From NCBI GenBank assembly GCA_018656865.1, contig JABHYO010000042.1, forward strand, positions 1-57,091: 57,091 bases of DNA, written 5' to 3'. Below are positions 1 through 8,271 of the stretch, piece after piece. The stretch comes from Gammaproteobacteria bacterium. Lineage in GTDB: Bacteria > Pseudomonadota > Gammaproteobacteria > Pseudomonadales > Azotimanducaceae. The position numbers were made by a program, and so were the translations under genes. Each line of letters opens with the position of its first letter. Within the stretch, counting starts at the first letter, position 1. The notes under the pieces are model-generated. The model saw only the letters and a program-made list of their open reading frames with translations. It did not search any database and was not told where the DNA came from.

Positions 1-21
1 AAGGCGCCCCTACGCAGCGCT

Positions 22-447
22 ATGGCAATAGTCGAAAACCGACTAGGCAATGATTGCGGCATTTACTACGAAAGCTATGTCGCCGATCTTATCGATATCG
101 CCACCGAAAATCCTGATGCCGACAACCGACGGGCATTCAGCGAGTTTCTGGTTTCGCTCAGCGACCGCGGCATCATCAGCAAACGCCAGGCAAAGTCACT
201 CTACAATCGCTATTTCAACGTGAAGTTTGTTTCTCTCGATGGCGACTACAGCACCTGTTCTCAGGTCTGCCCGGTCAAGGAAAAAGTGCTGCTTGAGATG
301 CGCCAGGAACTGCTGGACAAAGAAACCGGACTACTCAAAGCCAGTAACGACGCGAGCAGCTACTATCGTGCAGATCTGCTTCTAAAAGAAGCTGAGATCG
401 TTCTTGAAGCCACGTGCCATGCCTGCACCGGGGGCGCCGCACAATGA
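22..447 (+). CDS. Hypothetical cysteine-containing protein, first gene of envelope operon
   Basis: I do not recognise this 141-residue protein. It has no signal peptide or membrane segment, so it is probably cytoplasmic. It is mostly charged and helical, with two cysteine pairs, CSQVC near residue 80 and CHAC near residue 133, which could bind metal or form disulfides. Its stop overlaps the ATG of the next, ExbB-like gene (ATGA at 444-447), which implies translational coupling and a shared role with the envelope operon. The window begins only 21 bases upstream, so the promoter and any earlier operon genes are not visible. Confidence 0.7.
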   Translation: MAIVENRLGNDCGIYYESYVADLIDIATENPDADNRRAFSEFLVSLSDRGIISKRQAKSLYNRYFNVKFVSLDGDYSTCSQVCPVKEKVLLEMRQELLDKETGLLKASNDASSYYRADLLLKEAEIVLEATCHACTGGAAQ

Positions 448-1028
448 TTTATCCGGTGGCATCCTACCTCGCTGGCGGCATGGTCGGTTTCGCCGCAACT
501 CTGGTACTCATCGCGGATGCATGGAACACCGACGTGATAGCCTGGACCATGACCAATCTGGGTCAGTCCGTCTGGTTCTTTCTCGGCTGTCTCGGCCTAT
601 ATCTGATCACCCTCGGCAGACTGCGCTACCGACTCGAAGAAAGGCCCAGCTATCAGACAATCGTTCAACTGGATCAGCTAAGCGATGTCTGGATTCATGT
701 CTTTGTCGGAATCGGTGTCGTCTGGACCGCCATCGGTATGCGTAGCGCACTCGTCAGCACCCTCTCCGTGCCGGAATCCCTCGCCAGCGATGCGGGCCAG
801 GTACTGACCCGACTGGTTGACGGCGGCATTCTGCTGGCCCTTTCAACGACCATTGTCGGCGCAATCGGCGGCTATCTTATGCGTCTTTTCAAAACCCTCT
901 CTCTCGGTGCGCTGCTCACTGAGTATTACCACTGCCAGGAACGTGATGGCTTTGAGACTGCCCTCGATCACCTGAAAAACATCGAACGCCTGCTGGAAGC
1001 ATCGAACTTTAACAGGAGTGCATCATGA
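444..1028 (+). CDS. MotA/TolQ/ExbB-family proton-channel-like membrane protein
   Basis: This 194-residue inner-membrane protein has about four hydrophobic segments. The last two follow the family pattern: a Gly-rich helix (IGVVWTAIGM) and a helix with LALSTTIVGAIGG that matches the conserved Thr-Thr-x-x-Gly region of ExbB/TolQ/MotA. Family members form a pentameric channel around an ExbD/TolR/MotB dimer and turn proton flow into force on envelope proteins. The start was set at 444, giving a 4-base overlap with the gene before; an upstream ATG at 414 lies inside that gene. Its own stop overlaps the next start, also by ATGA. It is short for the family and has little cytoplasmic domain. The family call is good; what it drives is unknown. 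Confidence 0.75.
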   Translation: MIYPVASYLAGGMVGFAATLVLIADAWNTDVIAWTMTNLGQSVWFFLGCLGLYLITLGRLRYRLEERPSYQTIVQLDQLSDVWIHVFVGIGVVWTAIGMRSALVSTLSVPESLASDAGQVLTRLVDGGILLALSTTIVGAIGGYLMRLFKTLSLGALLTEYYHCQERDGFETALDHLKNIERLLEASNFNRSAS

Positions 1029-1618
1029 GGAGTCGCCATCAGGCACAGCTCTTTGATACCGATAGTCTGCAGGCTGACGTGATGCGGTTCATGGCGATCA
1101 TCGCCTTCTGCCTGATTGCCATTCTGGCTCTCGTACAAAAGATGGAAAACGACCCCTTACCGTCTACCAAATCCAAACCAGAACAGGAACAGGAACAGGA
1201 ACAGGAACAGGTAATACCTGCCACAGTCTCGCAACCGGCACCGGACAGAATTCCTCCAGCTATTGCCAAAACGTTAACCCTGAGGTTTGTCTCAGACGGG
1301 GTCTTCCTGAAGTTAATTCGTCAGGAAAGCATAAGGCTCTATGGTCAATCCGGCGATGAGTTCCGACAGCTCAAATCCAATTTCACACTCGAATCGGTGC
1401 CGGCAAAGGGCAATCTCTATGAAGTCATGCCGAATTCTTTGCCTCAAGCAGTCCGTGCAGTATTTACCCGTCACCAGGATACCGATCTCTTCCTCGTCAG
1501 CCTGCCCGATTCGATCGCCGGAGAAGTGGCAAGACTGACCTCACGTCACGCTGGTAGCGGTGGCGAAATGCTGATCGACGAAAAAGGACTCGTACGCTAT
1601 GAGCAAGATAATCAGTAG
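1025..1618 (+). CDS. ExbD/TolR-like single-pass protein with Glu-Gln repeat
   Basis: This is a 197-residue protein with one N-terminal membrane helix (about residues 19-38). It begins with LQADVMRFMAII, placing an aspartate at the membrane entry, as in the proton-carrying Asp of ExbD/TolR/MotB. A Glu-Gln repeat linker at about residues 53-62 follows, then a periplasmic domain that I cannot assign. Gene order, size and topology match the partner of the upstream channel-like gene, whose stop overlaps this ATG. The linker is encoded by five copies of GAACAG. It is probably an ExbD-type stator or rotor axle, but the periplasmic part differs from classical ExbD. Confidence 0.68.
   Translation: MRSRHQAQLFDTDSLQADVMRFMAIIAFCLIAILALVQKMENDPLPSTKSKPEQEQEQEQEQVIPATVSQPAPDRIPPAIAKTLTLRFVSDGVFLKLIRQESIRLYGQSGDEFRQLKSNFTLESVPAKGNLYEVMPNSLPQAVRAVFTRHQDTDLFLVSLPDSIAGEVARLTSRHAGSGGEMLIDEKGLVRYEQDNQ
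1181..1210 (+). repeat. Hexanucleotide microsatellite (GAACAG)x5
   Basis: Five perfect tandem GAACAG units lie in frame inside the ExbD-like gene and encode alternating Glu and Gln. The unit is a multiple of three, so slippage would change linker length without a frameshift. Confidence 0.9.
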
Positions 1619-2573
1619 CCTCTTCATACTCGTGGCGGGTTGTATCTTTCAACCTGACGCATTCGCACTCTCCGGCGAACTGGGCACGTGGCTCCGCTCA
1701 AATGCTGGACCGGCACTTGCAGACCTTATGAAGCGGGAACCGAGATTTATCGGCGAATCTATCGATATCGTCGCTCTAAAACAGGGTCAGCCGACCAGCA
1801 TCGATACTGCTCTCACCAATGACATCAGCGAGGAGGTGCGTCAGATCCTGCTGGCAAAACCTGGCATACGTATGCCTCTAAAGTCCTGTGAACCCGGCCG
1901 GGCCAATGTTGTTGTCGGAATTCGAATCGACCGGCTCGATCGCCACCGACACAGGGTGATGCTGGCGCTTCTGGATCTCGAAGAAAATATTTGGATCAAC
2001 CAATCCCCTCAGGTGTGGACGGGGAAACTGACGACGAGACAGTACCGACTTCACTCCCAACCGGCGATTTCCAGTTGTGGAAGCACAGACAGCACTAGCG
2101 GGACTCAAATCACGAGCCAAACTAAGCAGCCGGCTCGGCTAAACGTCCTTTCTGAGATCACTCTCAGTAAACGCAAAACGAACTGCAGAGGACACGGACA
2201 ATCCTGCGTCGAAATTGAATTCGAGACCTTCGATGACGCCTACATTTTCGAGTTCTATACCCTGGGTGGCCGGCTGGTCTCGCAGGCATGCAACCGCGAA
2301 CCCAAACTACAGTATGGCGTCACAAGAAAAGGATTGAAGATCCCTGTATCGAAACATCCGGATCGGCCCTCACTGGGGTTCTATGTCGTGGCAACACGCA
2401 ATCCTGTAACAGCCTCAAAACTAAAGGAACGACTTGGCGCAATCGGTGGTCAGTGCGCGGGCAGTCCTGACGATGCCCAACTGCAGGATCTCGCAGAGGT
2501 CGTCGCTTCCGCTGACGTGCAATGGCGCGCCCTGCACTTCGTGAATCACCGTGGCCACATTCGTCAAATCTAA
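1599..2573 (+). CDS. Secreted protein of unknown function in ExbBD-like operon
   Basis: This 324-residue protein has an N-terminal signal peptide (hydrophobic stretch, cleavage near the FALS motif, about residue 24). It therefore sits in the periplasm or outer membrane. The C-terminal half, from about residue 195, has the pattern of a surface-presentation domain (DDAYIFEFYTLGG, later LGFYVVAT) loosely like the DUF4384-type folds found with stress or signalling proteins; this is weak. Several cysteines suggest disulfides. The start overlaps the preceding gene by 20 bases. No better function can be given. Confidence 0.6.
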   Translation: MSKIISSLFILVAGCIFQPDAFALSGELGTWLRSNAGPALADLMKREPRFIGESIDIVALKQGQPTSIDTALTNDISEEVRQILLAKPGIRMPLKSCEPGRANVVVGIRIDRLDRHRHRVMLALLDLEENIWINQSPQVWTGKLTTRQYRLHSQPAISSCGSTDSTSGTQITSQTKQPARLNVLSEITLSKRKTNCRGHGQSCVEIEFETFDDAYIFEFYTLGGRLVSQACNREPKLQYGVTRKGLKIPVSKHPDRPSLGFYVVATRNPVTASKLKERLGAIGGQCAGSPDDAQLQDLAEVVASADVQWRALHFVNHRGHIRQI

Positions 2574-2588
2574 GCCCAGGAGCCTGAC

Positions 2589-3065
2589 ATGCCATTTCTT
2601 GCAGGAATGCTGACCGGAATACTCATCGCCAGTATGTACGCGACGAATCTGTATGAGGAACTCTGGCAGGAATTCAGCCTGACCTATGTAGACATGCAGC
2701 CGGTGTCATCAGAGCCAGGCGAGCAGGCGACAACGGATGCCCCGATTTCACCACAGACTGAAATACAGCCAACTGTAAAAAACCAAGATCAAATCACGGT
2801 CCAGATAAGAGAGGAGGAGAGTGCCCCTGCAGTGGCTCCACAGAGCGAAGAGTTCCAACTGGCATGGATACCGTTTAGAAGCGAAACATCCGCATCAGGG
2901 TTCGCCAACAAACTGTCGCAGCAACTTGGGATTCGGTTCCAGGTGATCAAGAGAGGGCCGGGGCAGTATGAGGTCGGCTTTCGCTATGCATCGGGACAGC
3001 AGCGAGACGAGGTGCTCGAATTTGTCGAATCCCTGACCGGTTACAGAGCGCCTCACAACTCATGA
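2589..3065 (+). CDS. Membrane-anchored SPOR-like protein
   Basis: This 158-residue protein starts with a short hydrophobic helix (residues 1-20), then a low-complexity Pro/Gln/Thr-rich linker to about residue 90, then a compact C-terminal domain. That domain (FQLAWIPFRSETSASGFANKL and VIKRGPGQYEVGFRY) resembles a SPOR domain, which binds glycan strands lacking stem peptides. A good ribosome-binding site (AGGAG) precedes the ATG. Its stop overlaps the start of the lytic transglycosylase gene by four bases, so the two products are probably made together at the cell wall. The SPOR call rests on pattern only. Confidence 0.55.
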   Translation: MPFLAGMLTGILIASMYATNLYEELWQEFSLTYVDMQPVSSEPGEQATTDAPISPQTEIQPTVKNQDQITVQIREEESAPAVAPQSEEFQLAWIPFRSETSASGFANKLSQQLGIRFQVIKRGPGQYEVGFRYASGQQRDEVLEFVESLTGYRAPHNS

Positions 3066-3709
3066 CCAGATCCTGCCTAATCATAGTCTTGTTGGTCCTG
3101 CCGCTTCACATCAGCGCGGGTACCATTCCTTATCTGAGGTGTTTTGAAATCGCTAGCGAAAGACACAGGGTTCCGCTGCCGCTCTTGATCGGCGTTGCCA
3201 GAGTAGAAAGCAACTTTGATCCAGGCGCCCGATCTTCTGCCGGTGCTCACGGCATTATGCAGGTTCGCTGGCCTGTCACCGCGAGACACCTCGGCATCAG
3301 GAAGGTCTCCGAACTCTATAACCCATGCCTGAACATCGATGCCGGCGCCTCCTACCTGCGCCAGTTACTTGATCGCTTCGACACACCGGCAATGGCCCTC
3401 GCCGCCTACAACTGGGGGCCGACCCGACTTGCTCGGGGCGGAAGAATACCGGACTCCGTGCGCAATTATGTCGAACAAGTTCTAGCATCAAGACCGCAAA
3501 CGGATGTTGTGAACGCAAAGGGAGTGATTCGTCTCAACCGGTTTAAAAGCCCTTACCGGGCTGCTGAATATGTCCGTGCCCTGAAGCGATTTGCTGCTGA
3601 TGCCCCGGTCGAAATCCGCCAGATGTCGAACTATGTCGATGTCATGCTGGATCGCGGTCGTCTATCGGATCTGGATCACGCCCGGCTTACACGGCTGTTG
3701 AATCTCTAA
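3062..3709 (+). CDS. Lytic transglycosylase, SLT domain
   Basis: This is a 215-residue secreted enzyme with a signal peptide in the first 20 residues. The SLT goose-lysozyme-like fold follows: catalytic Glu49 in RVESNF, then AGAHGIMQV and the AYNWGP motif near residue 115. Family members cut peptidoglycan glycan strands to 1,6-anhydromuramic ends. The Gly-Ile-Met-Gln motif is intact, so activity is expected. A C-terminal tail of about 80 residues beyond the domain is unassigned. Coupling to SPOR-like and ExbB/ExbD-like genes suggests controlled local opening of the wall, perhaps to let a machine through. Confidence 0.85.
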   Translation: MTRSCLIIVLLVLPLHISAGTIPYLRCFEIASERHRVPLPLLIGVARVESNFDPGARSSAGAHGIMQVRWPVTARHLGIRKVSELYNPCLNIDAGASYLRQLLDRFDTPAMALAAYNWGPTRLARGGRIPDSVRNYVEQVLASRPQTDVVNAKGVIRLNRFKSPYRAAEYVRALKRFAADAPVEIRQMSNYVDVMLDRGRLSDLDHARLTRLLNL

Positions 3710-3722
3710 AGGAGAACTCTCT

Positions 3723-4082
3723 ATGAAGAAAATCACAATTGCCTTACTAGCGGCGACGACACCGACACTTCTCATTGCCGACAACTTTGTCTATAACGCC
3801 GAGGTACTCCGCACTGAGGCCATCACCGTCCGAGAGGTTTCCGATACTCCTGACCCACATTGCTACAGTAAAAAACCCGTATCCTTTACGGAACTGCTGC
3901 AGTGGGATGTGACCTGTGAGCAACCCAGACTGGTGGAACGAAACGTGTTCGAAGTTACCTACAAGATCGACAACAATGAATTCACCACGGTTGTGGACAA
4001 CCCCCCCGGCGATTTCATTCCAGTTAGGCTATCCTTTGAACCTTACAACGACTATCTGGCCCAGCGATCCGGCTACGAGTGA
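3723..4082 (+). CDS. Small secreted beta-rich protein of unknown function
   Basis: This 119-residue protein has a clear signal peptide (cleavage after about residue 19) and follows a strong ribosome-binding site (AAAGGAG). The mature part contains YNAEVLRTEAI and FEVTYKIDNNEFTTVVDNPPGD. This pattern is seen in the C-terminal part of small gammaproteobacterial envelope proteins with glycine-zipper domains, but no zipper is present here. Two cysteines may form a disulfide. It is the last gene of the operon, 13 bases after the transglycosylase, and a hairpin follows directly. Confidence 0.65.
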   Translation: MKKITIALLAATTPTLLIADNFVYNAEVLRTEAITVREVSDTPDPHCYSKKPVSFTELLQWDVTCEQPRLVERNVFEVTYKIDNNEFTTVVDNPPGDFIPVRLSFEPYNDYLAQRSGYE

Positions 4083-4112
4083 CCCTGATCATCGACGATT
4101 TGATCAGGGTCA
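4080..4112 (+). terminator. Inverted repeat after envelope operon, possible terminator
   Basis: A perfect 12-bp inverted repeat (TGACCCTGATCA and its complement) with a 9-base loop starts on the stop codon of the preceding gene. No T-run follows, so it is not a classical intrinsic terminator. It could block 3' decay or act with Rho. Confidence 0.45.
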
Positions 4113-4206
4113 TTGCCCGGGTTTCGACCGGCGGTATAGTGCCCGGGGCTTACCTCACTGACCGTGCATTTGGGATTCGTTCCCGACTGTGGAAAAATTC
4201 CCACTT

Positions 4207-5589
4207 ATGACGACAAACACCTACATACTCGATATCCCAACGGATAAGCGCCGGCAGCTAGCTGCACGCTGGCTTTGGCTCAGCATCCTGGCACTTTTCG
4301 GCGCAGGGATCTTCTCGGTATTGCTTGTACTTGCCCGTACACCGGTTATTGGCGAAATTATTCCTTACGCCGACTTTTTTCACACCGCCCTCGTCATCCA
4401 TGTGGATCTGTCAGTGCTGGTATGGATTCTGGCCTTTGCCGGGATTCTCTTTAGTCTCTCCGGCAGACCCGGTGACTATCGATTCAATCAGCTAAATTTC
4501 ATTATTATTGCCACCGCGACTGTCATGATTGCAGTGACAGGTTTCCTGCCGGACGCTCGTCCGATTATGAGCAATTACGTACCCGTACTCGAACATCCCC
4601 TTTTTATCGCCGGGCTGGTCCTGTTCGCCGTGGGTATGGGCGCGCAGATTGTGACGGCCATGGTCTTTTCACCCTCTATCGGAACAGCCGCCAGTGCGAA
4701 CGGTGTCATAAGATTCGGTCTGAACTGCACCGCAGTCTCAATACTGGTGGCACTGATAACATTTTTCTGGTCCTGGTTCAGTCTGCCGACTCAACTCGTC
4801 AGCGACCAGTACTATGAACTGCTGTTCTGGGGCGGCGGCCATGTTCTGCAATACACCTATACACTGCTCATGATGATCTGCTGGCTATGGCTTGCGAGTA
4901 TCGCTGGTATTCCGCAGTTAATGAGCAAAAGAGTGGTGATGCTGATATTTGTCGCAGGACTGCTCTCAGTCTTTATCGCGCCGCTGATTTATCTCCGTTA
5001 CGACGTCACTCACCCCATGCACAGGCAGATGTTTACCTGGCTGATGAGCTTTGGTGGCAGCCTCGCAACTCTGCCGCTGGGCTTCGCTATCTATATCGGC
5101 CTGCTGCAACGTGCACCTGAAACAGACGAACAGCGTTCTGCTCATGCAGCGCTGATGAGTTCGTTGCTGCTTTTTGGTGCCGGTGGCGTCATCGGCTTCA
5201 TGATTACCGGCAGCGATGTCACCATTCCAGCCCACTATCACGGCTGTATCGTTGGTGTAACGCTCGCACTAATGGGCACGGGCTATGACCTGATGGTGCG
5301 TCTTGGTTATCCCAAGGTCAATTTCAAGCTCGCCAGGATTCAACTTTGGACCTACGCTATTGGACAGTTTCTGCACATCGCCGGTCTGGTCTGGTCCGGT
5401 GGCTACGGAGTCGCCCGGAAGACAGCCGGGGCCGAGCAGGGCCTGGACACCCTGGGCCGAGTCGCGGGCATGGGACTAATGGGACTTGGCGGCCTTATTT
5501 CAGCCATCGGTGGCTTCCTGTTCATCGTTGTTGCCTACAAAGCCTGGCGGGCAAATTCTAACCGTCCCAACGCCGATACTGTTGTATAA
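4207..5589 (+). CDS. Orphan haem-copper oxidase subunit I-like membrane protein
   Basis: This 460-residue protein has about 12 membrane helices. It resembles subunit I of haem-copper oxidases (usually labelled cbb3-type subunit I-like). Candidate haem and copper histidines are H59 and H65 in an early helix (FFHTALVIHVD), a GGGHVLQYTYT helix, THPMHR, PAHYHGCIVG and FLHIAGLVWSGG. There is no adjacent subunit II or III of the same type, so whether it reduces oxygen alone, reduces NO or acts in assembly or sensing is unknown. The ATG at 4207 was preferred over an ATG at 4189. It overlaps ctaA convergently by 32 bases, and the oxidase locus context is clear. Confidence 0.7.
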   Translation: MTTNTYILDIPTDKRRQLAARWLWLSILALFGAGIFSVLLVLARTPVIGEIIPYADFFHTALVIHVDLSVLVWILAFAGILFSLSGRPGDYRFNQLNFIIIATATVMIAVTGFLPDARPIMSNYVPVLEHPLFIAGLVLFAVGMGAQIVTAMVFSPSIGTAASANGVIRFGLNCTAVSILVALITFFWSWFSLPTQLVSDQYYELLFWGGGHVLQYTYTLLMMICWLWLASIAGIPQLMSKRVVMLIFVAGLLSVFIAPLIYLRYDVTHPMHRQMFTWLMSFGGSLATLPLGFAIYIGLLQRAPETDEQRSAHAALMSSLLLFGAGGVIGFMITGSDVTIPAHYHGCIVGVTLALMGTGYDLMVRLGYPKVNFKLARIQLWTYAIGQFLHIAGLVWSGGYGVARKTAGAEQGLDTLGRVAGMGLMGLGGLISAIGGFLFIVVAYKAWRANSNRPNADTVV

Positions 5590-6463
5590 GAATTAAAAGC
5601 AGACACAAGGCGAAAATATTGTGCAGGCTGGCCAACTCGACACTGTGCCGCACCATTTCTGCTGCAACAACTCCCAGTAGACTGACGGTAAGCACCAGCG
5701 GCAAAAGCGAACGGGCGGAGGAGACTTTCAGTCTTACCAGCGCCACATAAGCCATGATGATGATCGCAATCGTCCCCATGAGCTGGTGAGCCAGCAGGAC
5801 AATACCCTCCTGGCCACTCGTGATCATTTCTCCCGACTCAATGTTCAGCATGCGCAGTGGATTGAAAGCCTCAACCGAGGCATCGACAACCCGGCAGGAA
5901 AAAAGACCATCACAGCCGGTCGCTGCGAAGTTGGCACTGACCCAGGCTCCTGTGACAATCGAGACAAAAACCAGGCAAAGCGCAATCAGTGTCGTCCGTT
6001 CACCCTGTTTCCGTTCCTTAAAATTGAGCAGGTACCAATAGAGTGATGCTGCCAGCAACATGCCGCCAACCAGATTGACTGTCGTGATCCAGGGCCGGGC
6101 AAGATCCGGTGTATAGAAGCCAACCACGGACAAAATAATTGTGATTACAAATATCACAATCGGGCAGGTCACACCGAGGGTCTGAACGCGGCGATACCAA
6201 AGCGCCAAAGTCACCAGGCCAAGAGCGATGATGCCGAAAATACTGGCCATCATCCTGTGCAGAACCCGCAATCCCTTCTTGGGGTCATTGGCCCCGATGG
6301 TGACACCGGGCTCATCGTCCAGTTGAAAAGAGTATTCGAAGCATTCAGGCCAGGGTTCGCAATCGATACCCGAATCGCCGAGTCGGATGTAGCCACTCAG
6401 CATGGACATGACAACTGCAAACACCAGCCCCACCAAAGCGAGTAAGAATAGCGTCCTTCGCAT
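5558..6463 (-). CDS. ctaA: Haem A synthase (CtaA/COX15 family)
   Basis: This 301-residue, roughly eight-helix inner-membrane enzyme oxidises haem O to haem A for the aa3 oxidase. Visible signs are the N-terminal LSGYIRLGDSGIDCEPWPEC region, which matches the conserved GxxxRLTxSGLSxxxWP part of the family, RVLHRMMAS with a haem-ligand His, and histidines near residues 222 and 275. Its ATG overlaps the TAA of the upstream sco gene by one base, and it is the third gene of ctaB-sco-ctaA. Haem A synthase is needed only for haem-A oxidases, consistent with the cox genes nearby. Confidence 0.88.
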   Translation of the reverse strand: MRRTLFLLALVGLVFAVVMSMLSGYIRLGDSGIDCEPWPECFEYSFQLDDEPGVTIGANDPKKGLRVLHRMMASIFGIIALGLVTLALWYRRVQTLGVTCPIVIFVITIILSVVGFYTPDLARPWITTVNLVGGMLLAASLYWYLLNFKERKQGERTTLIALCLVFVSIVTGAWVSANFAATGCDGLFSCRVVDASVEAFNPLRMLNIESGEMITSGQEGIVLLAHQLMGTIAIIIMAYVALVRLKVSSARSLLPLVLTVSLLGVVAAEMVRHSVELASLHNIFALCLLLILIQQYRRWDG

Positions 6464-7074
6464 TACATAACCCGCTGAAGTACCTGCACCATTTCTTCCT
6501 TCCGGTGCGGAATCGTAAAGTAGCCAACAAACTCACCGGCGGGATTAACCAGCGCAATATTGGCCGAGTGTTCAATCATGTAATTCTCGGTTTCATCCGT
6601 TTTCCGGAAGGCGACTCTAAGCTGATAGCCCAGAGATGTCAGTTGCTCCAACTCACCTGTAAGCCCTATAAAACTGGGATTAAACGCTGTGACATAACCT
6701 TTAAGCAGCTCGGGCGTATCCCGTTCAGGGTCAGCACTAACCAGTATGATTCGGGGAGGTTGCGCCATCTCCGAGACAACCTGATTGAGGATCCCCAGGG
6801 TCGTCGGACAGACGTCCGGACAGTAGGTAAACCCGAAAAAAACCAGGCTCCAGTTATCTTGCAGCACTTCTCTGCCTACTTTGCGATCCTCATGATCCGT
6901 AAGCTGAAAAGGCTCAATCGGTACAGGGTTGTTAATGGCCACAAAGCCCGAATCATGCAAATCCGATAATTGCGAACTCTGTCTGTGATAGTTCGCCAAC
7001 AGCAACAGCGCCAGCAAAGAGCCTGTCAGTGTCAGCCACATAGCGGCCCTCTGCATAGATTTTCGTTCCGTCAT
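6463..7074 (-). CDS. SCO1/SenC-family copper chaperone
   Basis: This 203-residue thioredoxin-fold protein is anchored by an N-terminal helix (about residues 12-28). The copper-binding CPDVC motif is at C85 and C89, and the partner histidine is in MIEHSAN near residue 168. SCO proteins deliver copper to, or reduce, the CuA site of cytochrome oxidase subunit II. It lies between ctaB (15-base gap) and ctaA (1-base overlap). It is the first of three SCO-related sequences in this locus. Confidence 0.88.
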   Translation of the reverse strand: MTERKSMQRAAMWLTLTGSLLALLLLANYHRQSSQLSDLHDSGFVAINNPVPIEPFQLTDHEDRKVGREVLQDNWSLVFFGFTYCPDVCPTTLGILNQVVSEMAQPPRIILVSADPERDTPELLKGYVTAFNPSFIGLTGELEQLTSLGYQLRVAFRKTDETENYMIEHSANIALVNPAGEFVGYFTIPHRKEEMVQVLQRVM

Positions 7075-7089
7075 TGGGATAACTTTATG

Positions 7090-8049
7090 TCAGATCACCA
7101 CATAGTGGTCAACCAGCAGGGCACAAAACAGAAGGCCGAGATAGGTGATCGAATACCTGAACATATTAATGGCAGTCTTTGGATTATGTCCCCTGATAAG
7201 CTCAACACAGAGGTATAGAAAATAGGCGCCGAGTAACAATGCTGCAACCAGGTAGAGCACGCCGCTCATGCTGATGAAATACGGCATGGTCGTGATCGGC
7301 ACCAGAATCAGGGTATAAATCAGAATGTGAATGCTCGTCGTTTTAACACCGTGTGTCACCGGTAGCATGGGTACGTCCGGTATTTTGCGATACTCATCGA
7401 TCCTATCGATGGCAAGCGCCCAAAAATGTGGCGGTGTCCAGGCAAAGATGATCAGCAGCAGCAGGATACCGCCACTATCAATGCTACCTGTTACTGCGGT
7501 CCAGCCAAACAATGGAGGCGCCGCACCAAACAACCCGCCAATGACTATATTTTGCGGCGTTGCACGCTTCAGGTAGATGCTGTAAATCACGCCGTATCCG
7601 AGCCAGGAAATAAAATTGAGTAGTGCTGTCAGCGGATTGACCAGGTAATAGAGTATGGCAAGACCACTTACACCTGTGAGCAGGATGAATATCGTGCCTT
7701 CCTGGGTTGAGACCCGCCCCTGGGCTACAGGCCGGTTCATGGTTCGCGCCATCTTCGCATCAATAGTGGCGTCGAGAAGATGGTTCAGTGCAGCAGCTGA
7801 TCCCGCCACCAGCGCAAGCCCGAGATTACCAAACAAGAGAATGTCCCAGGCCACCATGCCCTCAGCAGCAAGAAACATACCCACAGCAGAGCACAGCAAC
7901 ATGAGAAGGATGACGTTCGGCTTACAAAGCTCCAGATAATCTCGCCAGGCTGGTCTGGCGGTTACTTGTTGCGGGACAGACATATGATCAGTTCTTGGTT
8001 TTTGCGACATAGTAGCCGTACACCGGGGGTGTTCATTGACCTGGCTCAT
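7090..8049 (-). CDS. ctaB: Haem O synthase (protohaem IX farnesyltransferase)
   Basis: This UbiA-family prenyltransferase has about nine helices. It adds farnesyl to haem B to make haem O. Motifs are LELCKPNV at the start of the domain, NHLLDATIDAKMARTMNRP (the Asp-rich N-x3-D-x3-D metal/diphosphate site) and YTxxLKR-like YSIYLKRATPQNIVIGG. An open frame runs up to 8292, but the extra residues are not family-like and overlap the divergent cox3 start. The ATG at 8049 has a GGAAG upstream; ATGs at 8010 and 7983 are alternatives. It is first of three genes with sco and ctaA. Confidence 0.88.
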   Translation of the reverse strand: MSQVNEHPRCTATMSQKPRTDHMSVPQQVTARPAWRDYLELCKPNVILLMLLCSAVGMFLAAEGMVAWDILLFGNLGLALVAGSAAALNHLLDATIDAKMARTMNRPVAQGRVSTQEGTIFILLTGVSGLAILYYLVNPLTALLNFISWLGYGVIYSIYLKRATPQNIVIGGLFGAAPPLFGWTAVTGSIDSGGILLLLIIFAWTPPHFWALAIDRIDEYRKIPDVPMLPVTHGVKTTSIHILIYTLILVPITTMPYFISMSGVLYLVAALLLGAYFLYLCVELIRGHNPKTAINMFRYSITYLGLLFCALLVDHYVVI

Positions 8050-8107
8050 TTCTGGATCACTTCCGTTGTCGAGCCGGTTCGGCTCAAATTCAACTAAAGT
8101 GCAAGCG

Positions 8108-8135
8108 AGTGTAGCAGAATATAATCCCACACAAA
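8108..8135 (-). promoter_or_regulatory. Candidate sigma70 promoter for ctaB-sco-ctaA
   Basis: Read on the minus strand: TTTGTG, 16-base spacer ending in TGC, then TACACT, an extended -10 (TGCTACACT). It lies about 60 bases upstream of the ctaB ATG. This is a pattern match only. Confidence 0.4.
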
Positions 8136-8137
8136 TT

Positions 8138-8166
8138 TTGCGGCCTTCTTTTTTATTTGATACAGT
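8138..8166 (+). promoter_or_regulatory. Candidate sigma70 promoter for cox operon
   Basis: TTGCGG, a 17-base AT-rich spacer, then TACAGT, about 105 bases upstream of the cox3 ATG in the divergent 222-base gap between ctaB and cox3. This is a pattern match only. Confidence 0.35.
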
Positions 8167-8271
8167 CTTTGCAGGGTCGGTTGGTTTTCCTCCCGTATCG
8201 TGCGGGCGCCCGCTATTAAGACCCCCCAAATTAGAATAAGTCCAAAAAATCTCAACGGGAGTCCAAACACG

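Noticed and set aside
1039-1269. Minus-strand reading rich in Cys and Ser
   Set aside because: It is only the antisense of the GAACAG repeat and ExbD-like gene.
22-3709. Zorya-type or other defence system
   Set aside because: An ExbB/ExbD-like pair is present, but no ZorC/ZorD-like gene, nuclease or helicase is linked; a transglycosylase and SPOR-like protein fit envelope work better.
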